DNA from: Pyronema omphalodes
Taxonomy: Eukaryota > Ascomycota > Pezizomycetes > Pezizales > Pyronemataceae
DNA length: 64,000 nucleotides
Assembly: GCA_024516155.1 (NCBI GenBank)
Contig: JAJJXM010000046.1
Span: forward strand, 186,001-250,000
Reading direction: 5' to 3'
The notes under the pieces were generated by a model. It worked only from the letters and a program-made list of their open reading frames with translations, made no database searches and was not told the origin of the DNA. The position numbers and the translations under genes are program-made. Shown here one piece after another: positions 55,507 to 64,000 of the stretch; positions within the stretch are counted from its first letter, which is position 1; every line of letters begins with the position of its first letter.

Positions 55507-58200
55507 CTGTTAGACAAGGCTTACTGAGCAGTCAACGACTCAACGTTACTGTTATGTACCGTTGCTATTAGGGCTACGATTACCATTACCATTACCACTG
55601 TTATTACCACTGTCATCGCGCTATGTATGTTACTTATATACACTCATCCTTATCATTATCATTATCGCTATGATATGTATGATACGTATAACATGTATGG
55701 CCATATTTAGCCATAGCTTAGCTATGTAGCTCCATATATGCTAACAAAGTAATTAGCCAACCAATTCATAGTAGATATCTGAATAGGAAATATAGGAGTT
55801 GGATAGAACTTAGAAGATACGGGAGGTTATTGGCTCATTGAATCATTTAATGATTTTGAGGCCCTTGGCTCTAGCTCTAGCTCTAGATTTTGAAATATGT
55901 CGTGTTGGGTTTCATGTATGTAGTTCTATGTAGGTAGGTAGATATAAGTTCCAACCAGCAACCACCAAACCCCGGCGTCGGCAGGGCTTATGGAATGATA
56001 TAAACAGATCTACGGATCTAGGAAGTAATGGGATTGATTGACCGGTTGATTGGTGAGCTGGTTTGTTGCTTTCTGTGGTGGGTTATACAGCAGTGATATG
56101 TAGCTTGTAATTGCGAGTGATTGATTGTCACCATGATCACCATATGTACTGTATGGCCTTTGACGGGTTTTCAATAGTTCTTCTGTGGCTCTTCGATTGT
56201 TCTTCAGTTGTTCTTCTATGGACAGGCTTGAACGGATCTTGAATGGATCTTCGATAGTTCTTCAACGGCTCCATGGTTCCACGGTTCTTTATCAGTTTTT
56301 TGACGGTTCTTTAACGCGGATTCTTTGAGAGTTCATCTACAGACCTATAATGGTTCTTTAATTTGTTGTTGAGTAGGGCTTCTGTCTTCCTTCGACGGAT
56401 GTTCGATAGATGTTCGATAAATCTTCGATAATGCATGCCATAAATACACCCATCTCGCCGTCCTGCCGAGCTGAGCTAAGCTGAGGCTTTTCGGTTGTAC
56501 GAGATTAGAACTCTAATTCTATGTAAACCATAAATGAGATTTAACGGCGCCCCAATTACGGTCCAGTCGGAACGCACGCATGGCTGTTGTGCATGGTGCA
56601 ACAGTAAGACTCAAGGGTTCTGGATGGAAGCGAGAGATATTTGTACAACGTGATGTTTGGATGGAATCGTAGAAGATTTATGAGATTGACAATTAGAGGC
56701 TATGAAGGGTTGACGAGGGAATTGGATTGATGTTGCTGGTTGCTATTATTATTCTTTCTTTGAACTTTCGGTGATGTCACTGGGTATGTATCTTACTATG
56801 TCACTACCTCACTACGCTACTATTCTGCTATGCTCATCTTCGCTCATCTTCGCAAATCCCCGCAAATCTTCGCTCCTAACCACACCACACCCGTCTCCAT
56901 CATTTTCTTCATAACCCTGCTTCGTCTCATGCTTTTCCTTTATATGTAGTTCTCATCTTCAGGCTAAGTACCTAACCATATGTGCATGCTGGATTACTTT
57001 TTTTATCTCCTGATTTTAATCTCTCGCATTCCCTCCTCCTCCGAAGTTCCGGGATGGGATGCCTGTGATAGAAAGGTGGGTCAGCTGGACATTTTTTTTC
57101 GTTCTTCCTTCTCTTCCGGTATCCGGACATAACCGGGTATTTCGAATGATTTTGGGTTGGTTTGTATAGTGGTAGAATCAAGATCATGATACCGACTACT
57201 GTATACCGCCACAACCGTTAAAGGGGGGTTTTTATAGCACCTGGCACTATACATACTTCTCACATCATATGTTACCGAGCGGAAACATCCGGAATTGAAT
57301 TAAGGGTCTCGCTGAAAATTCTGAAAAATAAAAAAATATCGAAATTCATCACTTGATGATTGAATATTTTGAGATTTTGAGAATTAGACACAACCCTCGT
57401 GCCTTCTTACTTCTCTTCGCCTCGGTCATCCCTCGTTCCTCGTTCGTTGGCTCCTCGTTCGATCATCCCTCGCTCGCTCGCTCTTCGTTCCTCGTTCCTC
57501 GTTCCCCCAGACTAGACGCGCGACCCCACACTTCCGTGCGTAATTTCCACCCTTAGCTTTCTTCGGCTCCTTCCAAACTAAGTCGATGAGACACAATCAC
57601 TAGGCGGAATCCCGTTAGTTTAGATACAAGATACAACATAGCGGGGTTTTTAGCAACGTTAGCCAGGGTCATAATTTTTCATTGTCTGTGTCAGGTTCCG
57701 CGAGATGGAGGAGGAGGGAGGTGGAGGAGAGAGGAGGAGGGAGGCCAGCCCTGGCCAATCGATCCCCTTCCTTGTTTCTCATCCCCCTCCTCAACCTCCA
57801 TCTCTATCATATCTTCCTCACTCTCCTTTTTTTTCTTTCTCGTCCTGGGTTTTCAACAATAAGCTCGATAAACTGAAACTACAGATCGCCTGTTCACTCG
57901 CTTACAGGTTTCGTTCGTTCTCGACGATATTCGGATTTATTGCTTCGTCGCCTATCGTCTATCACCTCGTCTATCGACTTTCGACTTTCGCTTTTTTGAT
58001 TTCCCGATTTTTGATTTCCATTTCGACCCAGCCGTTATTGTATCCTCGTGCGACCAGCGCCCAACGGTCTGCGGCGTTACTTTACATTCCCGAATCCCGG
58101 ATTCTTCATTCCTGGGGTTACTTGCGATCGATCAGGCTACATACTGTACCTGTTACCGCACTCGTAAAACTCCTCAGCTCGCTACACAGCTAGCTACATA

Positions 58201-59693
58201 ATGCATCTCCTACAAATTTCGTTATTGACAGCAGCTCTGTTGGGCTTTGCTACCGCCGATACTGCTCAATGCGGTGCTAAAGTGCAGATGTCTTGTGCGC
58301 CTGGATTGAACCCTTGCTGTTCTCGTAAGTTGTGTGACTTTGATTTCGTTCTTCATTTCCCGGGTGCAAGCCGGCGGCGGCGGCGCTGGCTTTGAGTTAA
58401 AGCTTGAAGTAGCCGAGGCAGCTGAAGCTTGAGATGGGAAATAATAAAACCTTTTTAGATAGAAAAATGAATGCTAATCGTATTTTTTGAAATGATATAG
58501 AATATGGAGTATGCGGAGCCGGCGCCTATTGTCTAGGAGGATGCGACCCTAAATTCTCAGCCAAACCCGAAGCTTGTCTTCCCGCGCCAACCTGCCGATC
58601 CGGAGACTACAAATTCACCTCCCCTGACCGTATCGCCGATAAAGCTCGTTACCTTGGCGATGCTTCTAGCTTCGACTGGGTGTCAGAAGGAGGATTGAAG
58701 ATTTCTGGGGGACAGGCCCTGTTAACTATGGACCCCCACACCTGGTCTTCCGGAACTGTACTTTCGTCAACTCACTATGTATGGTACGGTAACATTAAAG
58801 CGACCATGAAAACCTCGCGTGGTGCAGGAGTTATTACGGCGTTTATTTTGATGTCGAATATGAAAGATGAGGTGGATTTCGAATGGGTAGGAGTACGATT
58901 GGGAACTACGGAAACTAACTATTATTTCAATGGTATTGAAAATTGGAATAATGGTGAGAAATATACCGGCAGTTATGATTCCTTTGCGGAATGGCATACC
59001 TATGAAATTGACTGGACTCCGGATACTTTGACCTGGAAAATGGATGGAAACACTATCCGAACCCTCAAGAAATCCGATACCCTCGATAAAGCAACCGGAA
59101 TTTATCACTACCCCCAAACTCCTAGTCGTGTACAACTCTCCATCTGGCCAGGTGGTGGCCCGCTATCAAAACCCGATACAATCTCCTGGGCAGGCGGTAA
59201 AATCGACTGGGTAAACCACCCCGATATGAAAAACCCAGGCTACTACTACGCAAGAGTTAAAGACGTCTCAATCACCTGTTACGACCCTCCAAGCTCCAGC
59301 AAATCAAAGATCAAGGGATCAAAATCTTACACCTATGACTCTATGAATGGAACTCAGGATACGGTTGTTATTGGCGATGATGCAACGGATATTAAATCTT
59401 CAATTGCTACCGGATTAGACCCGAACAAGGGTGTCCAACAGGTTAAGCAAAGTGATCTCAATAAGATTGAAACTGTTCCGGGTTTGACGGGTGCAGGAAC
59501 GGGTGTTAAGGGTGATACCGGAACTACTACCGCGGGAAGTACTGCGGATCAGGGAATTGCTGCAAGTGGGGGATCCGGGTCCAATACGTTTAGTCAGGGC
59601 GTGCAACCGCCGAAAAGTGGTGCTGAGAAGGTGGCGACGGGAGGATTGATGATGCTTGCTGGTGTGGCCGCTGTGGTTGCGGGCTTCATTTAG
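58201..59693 (+). CDS. Crh/Utr2-type GH16 transglycosylase with CBM18, GPI-anchored
   Basis: Crh enzymes cut chitin and transfer it onto beta-glucan, cross-linking the fungal cell wall. Exons 58201-58324 and 58501-59693 (phase-1 intron of 176 bases) give 438 residues. Seen in order: signal peptide MHLLQISLLTAALLGFATA; a chitin-binding CBM18 domain split by the intron (CGAKVQMSCAPGLNPCCS, then YGVCGAGAYCLGGCD); and the GH16 domain with catalytic motif DEVDFEWVG, in which Glu165 is the expected nucleophile and Glu169 the acid/base. The motif WPGGGPLSKPDTISWAGG is typical of Crh proteins. A Gly/Ser/Thr-rich stalk and a hydrophobic C-terminus (GGLMMLAGVAAVVAGFI) after small residues indicate a GPI-anchor signal. 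The CBM18 makes it closer to Utr2/Crf2 than to Crh2 types lacking it. Confidence 0.96.
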
Positions 59694-60212
59694 AGGGGGG
59701 TTATACTGGGTGAATGTGAATGTGAAGGTGATGTGAATACTGTTGTTTATGGATATGATGGGGATGACATGGAATGCGAATGGGAGTGTGGATATTAAAG
59801 TTCAAGGAACGAGATAAGATGAAAGGGAGAAACTGGTAACGGGAAATGTTTATATGGATATGCTTGGTTCTACCTGTAGTGTGTGATGTGCGTTGGAGGA
59901 ATAATGTGATGGCGTCGCTTTTTGTAGCTTTGTATTTTTGTATTTTTGTGTCTTTTCGTCGTCTGCTTTGCTCTGTTTTCGATAATTCGCACGGATGGTG
60001 GCCTGTGCAGAGGCTGTGGGGAGAAAGGGGGTCTTTGTATCTTGATCTTGGAACCGCGTAATTCACTAGGGTGTACGTATACCTTTTTCTTGGTACCTTT
60101 TCTTGGCCTGTGGAAGAGGCAAATATTAGTATGTGCTATATTTACGGTTGGTGTGGTTTTGATGGGATTGTGTTATGGTCTTGATGGGTGCTCGGGGAGA
60201 AAGGGGTGGGTA

Positions 60213-60260
60213 GGGGGAGTTATGGGGGATTATGGGGGGTTATGGGGGGTTATGGGGGGT
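60213..60260 (+). repeat. (TTATGGGGGG)n decamer array, G-quadruplex candidate
   Basis: Five G runs of five or six separated by TTAT or AGTTAT, enough to form an intramolecular G-quadruplex. Confidence 0.9.
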
Positions 60261-60375
60261 TTTGTAGGGATTTTGTTTATATATGGATTTTGTATGTGTT
60301 TTGTATGTGGTTTATTTATATGGAATTGATATATGGTATATTGATATGTTGATATATGTGATCGGTATAGTTGAT

Positions 60376-60690
60376 ATAACGGATATTTATTACCTCTTCA
60401 TAAACCGGTTCCTTTGCATAAAAAACATTGGGGTTTTTTTCGTGGTTCTTGAATAGTTTATATGGTTTGATGAGGTTTGGGTTCGGTTAGCTGGTTGATT
60501 GGTTAGCTGGTTGATTGGTTTTCGTAGTTTATAAGGATATGTACTGATAGTAAACTAATTTTAGTCACCGTACAGCCGTACAGCCGTACAGCCGTACAGT
60601 TCTCATATTCCAATAGTCCGTACAATCTAGTCCGTACAGTCCATTTTACCTATCGTTTTATACCGGTTTTTATAACTAGGAGGTCTGGGG
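60376..60690 (+). repeat. Dispersed repeat family A, copy 2
   Basis: Homologous block order to 34266-34515 in the same orientation. It is longer because of internal duplications: TTAGCTGGTTGATTGG twice and CCGTACAG four times. It is more T-rich than copy 1. Confidence 0.8.
60573..60600 (+). repeat. (CCGTACAG)n octamer expansion inside repeat A
   Basis: Four tandem units where copy 1 of the repeat family has one. Confidence 0.9.
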
Positions 60691-61611
60691 AACCGGGATT
60701 AGTTGGGCTTGTTTTTTTTGTTTTTGTTTTTTTGACTTTTTGTTTATGCAAGATTTGGATTATGGAAATAGAGGAATTGTAGAGATAGTAAAAACTGCGA
60801 ACATAGCAGTAACTGTAAAGATAGCAGCAACTGTGGACGGTATGGGGATTATAGGATTGTACAATTGAAGCATCGTGGACAATGAGTAGATTCTAAATGC
60901 TAGATGGAATGTGGATGAAGAAATGAAAGAAAATAAGCAAAAACAGAAAGAAAAAATCAAAAAAACGGCTAAAATCTGAATGATGAATGATGAAAGGTGA
61001 AAGGTGAAAGGTGAATGCTATACAAAGCTAAAGACTGAAATCTGAAGACTAAACCCCGAAGGCTATGTAAAATCTCAAGGCTAAACGTTATGACAAAACT
61101 AAAGACTGAAAACTCAAGATTGAAAGCTAACGACCGAGATCTGAAGACTGAAAGCCAAAACTGAAAGTTGAAATCCGAAGCCCGATGGCTAATCGAAAGC
61201 ACAAAAAAGGCTCAAGGCTGGGGAGTTGTAAAGTTAAAGCCCGCGGCTTGATTTTTCTTTATACCCCCTATGCACTGTAGGAGGGTTATAACCTAAATAC
61301 ATAATTATTATTTCCATCATGCAAGGCGGGTGTCTACAGGGGTTTGGAGATAAGGCTGTGAATGTGGACTGTCGTAGTTAACATCGTAAAAGGAAAAAAA
61401 AAAGAAAGTATTTATCGCTTTTTAGGGGGTTGGATTGGGATATATGAGGTTGGATAAGTTCTGTATAGTGTACTCAGGCTGCTACGAGAGGAAATACGGA
61501 CCCCAACGCTCTGCTGGTATACGTATACCTATTACCATGCCTAAAATTTATCCTCTAGTTCCAAGATAACCGCCGAGCATGAACCGACAAATATTTTTGG
61601 GGCTCCTCTGT

Positions 61612-62121
61612 TTATGGTTGAAATTGGCTATCACAGAGTTCTTGAACCCACGAATTTTTTCTTTCTTTCTTTGAAAACTTTCCTGGAGTTGTGGTTGTTG
61701 TGGTTGTTAGGTCCGAATGACGCGGGATGATGGAATGCACCGCACCTAAGGAACAATCCGAGTAGTGTACTGTGAGTGAGGAGTTATGACAGCATGAGAG
61801 GAAGGGAAGGAAATCGTAAAGAGGGAAATGGATGGTAACTTCACGGTGGGAGAGTTTTATTTTGCGGTGTTGCTTGTCTGTTGGTTTTAATGTTGGGTGG
61901 TAGGGGTTGCGGGCCGTTGTTGGGTCTATTTTGAGTTTCCGGGGGTGTTTTCCGCACTGCAGGTAGGGTTGGGCAACATGGAACCTAGACTCCTTAGCGA
62001 CCTGATAAGTGAAGTAAGCCGAACATCCAGAGCCCGGATAGTCGCGGTGTTCGGATTCCGTATCTCTCCCGAAGTCTCGAATTTCCTCTTCCATAAAGCT
62101 TGGTTTCCCGTATTTAGTCAT
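61612..62121 (-). CDS. Doubtful hypothetical ORF
   Basis: 169 codons from the ATG at 62121 (MTKYGKPSFMEEEIRDFG). The first 40 residues have normal composition and are followed by CAGGTCGCTAAG, a possible donor; the rest (His/Thr-rich, ending in a TTTTTTT run) looks non-coding. It could be the first exon of a small gene or chance. Confidence 0.25.
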   Translation of the reverse strand: MTKYGKPSFMEEEIRDFGRDTESEHRDYPGSGCSAYFTYQVAKESRFHVAQPYLQCGKHPRKLKIDPTTARNPYHPTLKPTDKQHRKIKLSHREVTIHFPLYDFLPFLSCCHNSSLTVHYSDCSLGAVHSIIPRHSDLTTTTTTTPGKFSKKERKNSWVQELCDSQFQP

Positions 62122-63812
62122 GTTAGCGGATCTTGACGGATACCAAGCAATCGAGTACCCTCTGGTACGTCTTCCCAACTTCTCACCGACAGACAGTTAG
62201 AAACCACAAGACATGAATCAAAAAAACTCGGCAACATCGACTCGTTAAAAATTGAACCTCAAAACTCAGCCTCCCCCTGAGTTGAAGATTTCTTGGATAC
62301 AGTTGACAAGATCGGCGATATCTCCATATGCCCACCCCCGCCCCCACCTTCCAAGCCATAAAAGCCAAGAACCAAGAACCCGCAAGCCAGAAACGTGGGC
62401 TTCCCCAGGCTCACCTATCAACCACATCCTGGTTTAGATCTCTTCAAGATTCTCTAACACTCGCTTGGCTAAGTCCTTGGCTAAGGGGTTCATTGGCTTG
62501 TCCGTTTTCAGGGGGAGGGAGGGCAGAAATTGTCCGTGGTTGCACGGAGGGTTCTCTAGCCGGGGTTTGAGATTCGATGGCTGCAAGATGTCGATGAGGC
62601 ATTGTGATGCATGAGCTGCAGTGGAAGTATGTAGGGAAATGCACTTTATTTCGATTGGGTCATAAGATAGAAGACCTTGGTGCTTCTGTGTTTCAGACTT
62701 CTAGATTTTGAGTTCGATGCTGATGAAATCTCGTCATCGGTGGTTTATCGGCGCGTGAGATATGTTTCTTTTCTGTTTCAAGAGGCCTTCAAGTTCGCAG
62801 TTATTCCCTAAATATTAGCACCGTCCACTTGACTTAGACCTATATTTACAGATCCCCAACCAACTCTCCGTGTTCGCTAGATCTCTGTTAGACGCGTCAT
62901 GATACCCAACCCGTGATGCATCCTAAATCACCGTTCCTCGGCGTTGGATGGTTGGCGTTTCCACTGCTTCAGACGGCGTCGTGGCGGGGTACAGATCGGT
63001 GGCGAGTTAAATGAGCATGCACCCTTGGATCAGTCTCATCCGGTGATATTTCCTTCAGCCGAGTCGTGTCTTGGCTTGACTTGGCCTGTTGTGTCTTATC
63101 TTGTCTAGTCTGCCATCAACCGAAGGTGTAGGGAAAGCAAAACCTTAAAGTCTTAGAAGAAACCTCGCATCCCCTCAAATCAAGATTTCGAATTCGAAAG
63201 TTCGACAATTTCCAGAATTTTCAAGGCCGTTTATCGTTCCCGTTCCCTGCGTATCGGATTATCATTCGTTCAGCATAAGCAACCAACATTCGTTTGAATT
63301 AGCATCGAAGGATAGGAAAGAGAGGGAAACCAACAAAAAAGTTTAATTCAAAACCGGCGCAACATACTCATCCTAATACCATATTTTGAAGGAAACGAAT
63401 TATCACTCCGACGCCTAAAGCAGTCTCAAAACTCTACCGGCTTTTTTGTACAACATTGTAGTGGCCATTAACAACACCAAACTAGAATTTGAGGGGCCCA
63501 AGAGGAGCTTTGTTGCTTGAGATTCAATATAACACAAGTTCGTACTACCCGCTATAGGTCTCCTCAGTTGTTGTTGCTGTGACTATATATTCTTTCCATC
63601 TGTCGTACCTTCCTTCTCTTTCCTTTCCTTACCTACATCCACCTCCATCTTCAGCGTTTTGCACGCCGGCACCAGCAGCAGGCAGAGCGCTTACCATTTC
63701 TCCAGACAAATCACATCAACCTTAATACACTTCAACATAAGCGAAGAGCGAAAGGCTTCGCGAAACAAATAACCAGACTTCGCAATCTCATACAACACAA
63801 CATCAACAAGAC

Positions 63813-64000
63813 ATGAAGGGTTTCCTACAATTGGCCCTAGCGGCGACGACAGTTATTGGAGTTCTTGCTGAGCAACAGAACTGCAATATTGAAGGACTCA
63901 AGTGTCCTGCTGGACTTAATCCTTGCTGTGGACGTGAGTATGCCTTGATCCCTTTTCGTCTTGAGAAGAACGGTAGATGGCAGGTGGCATATTGGACTAC
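63813..64000 (+). CDS. First exon of a second CBM18/Crh-like gene, cut by window end
   Basis: Exon 1 is 63813-63933, followed by an intron starting GTGAGT that runs off the window. It encodes a signal peptide (MKGFLQLALAATTVIGVLA) and the start of a cysteine-rich domain (CNIEGLKCPAGLNPCCG). The Crh gene at 58201 has signal peptide, then CGAKVQMSCAPGLNPCCS, then a phase-1 intron; here the same motif PGLNPCCx is followed by an intron in the same phase at the equivalent codon. This strongly suggests a paralogue of the GH16 gene 4.1 kb away, in the same direction. Only the CBM18 part can be seen, so another CBM18 protein is possible. Confidence 0.75.
   Translation, partial: MKGFLQLALAATTVIGVLAEQQNCNIEGLKCPAGLNPCCGREYALIPFRLEKNGRWQVAYWT
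63934..64000 (+). other. Intron 1 of the truncated CBM18 gene (partial)
   Basis: Begins GTGAGTATG; no acceptor is reached before the window ends. Confidence 0.7.

Larger units (their letters stand above)
54499..58200. other. Spacer with heptamer repeats, then the Crh-gene leader
   Basis: It contains GAAATAC and CTTTGGTGT arrays, several TACATACA tracts and many short AT-rich palindromic words (for example near 55700). A 162-codon frame ending at 58193 sits directly before the Crh start in CT-rich DNA and is best read as that gene's 5' leader. Confidence 0.5.
59694..63812. other. Spacer between two Crh-like genes
   Basis: Holds copy 2 of dispersed repeat family A, a G4-like array and GAAAGGTGAAAGGTG-type repeats near 60990. 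The final 500 bases are CT/CA-rich and probably form the promoter and leader of the gene at 63813. One doubtful minus-strand ORF is listed separately. Confidence 0.55.

Noticed and set aside
57705..58193. 162-codon ORF just upstream of the Crh gene
   Set aside because: CT-rich leader composition, ends eight bases before the Crh ATG, no domain; best read as 5' UTR.

Overview
The window is nuclear DNA of a filamentous ascomycete (Pezizomycotina). Genes carry short GT-AG introns, mostly 45-85 bases. The recognisable products are fungal: Crh-type cell-wall transglycosylase, Mtc1 (DUF5427), Srk1/Rck2-type kinase, a conserved fungal multi-pass membrane protein, a GH3 beta-glucosidase, and the universal proteasome subunit Rpn11. 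Gene density is very low for a fungus, and the long intergenic stretches are packed with microsatellites and minisatellites. An early-diverging lineage such as Orbiliomycetes or Pezizomycetes would fit, but this is only an inference from style; no taxonomic marker is present. Layout: 1-2748 is a 5'-truncated GH3 beta-glucosidase (+). 2749-7084 is repeat-rich and without a supported gene. 7085-9278 (-) is a spliced hypothetical protein with disordered ends and a C-terminal coiled coil. 11702-13645 (+) is a multi-pass membrane protein. 14629-14710 is an intron-containing tRNA-Ala(UGC). 15058-16317 (-) is RPN11 and 16732-18177 (+) is MTC1, transcribed divergently from a 414-base spacer. 18178-23740 has no supported gene. 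23741-29059 (+) is a very long AT-hook/zinc-finger/Gln-rich nuclear protein. 30061-31164 (-) is an orphan. 31165-39017 is a gene-free region holding decayed dispersed repeats and a 314-base pure purine tract. 39518-41701 (+), perhaps from 39018, is an Srk1/Rck2-type stress kinase. 45035-47407 (+) is a long disordered protein. 47408-52409 is simple-sequence-rich spacer. 52410-53307 (+) is a small secreted protein behind a clear TATA box. 54004-54498 is a doubtful ORF. 58201-59693 (+) is a Crh/Utr2-type GH16 enzyme with a CBM18 domain. 63813-end is the first exon of what looks like a second gene of the same family, cut by the window edge. How the genes relate: there is no biosynthetic cluster, phage, CRISPR array or intact transposon. 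The content is housekeeping (proteasome, tRNA, Mtc1), signalling (Srk1/Rck2-like) and cell-wall or secreted functions (GH3, small secreted protein, two Crh-like genes). The right end from 52 kb onward is the most secretion-oriented part. The most useful leads are the cut-off second Crh-like gene, two previously unlinked repeat families seen only by comparing distant parts of the window, a C8 run that breaks the kinase N-terminal frame, and the purine tract.
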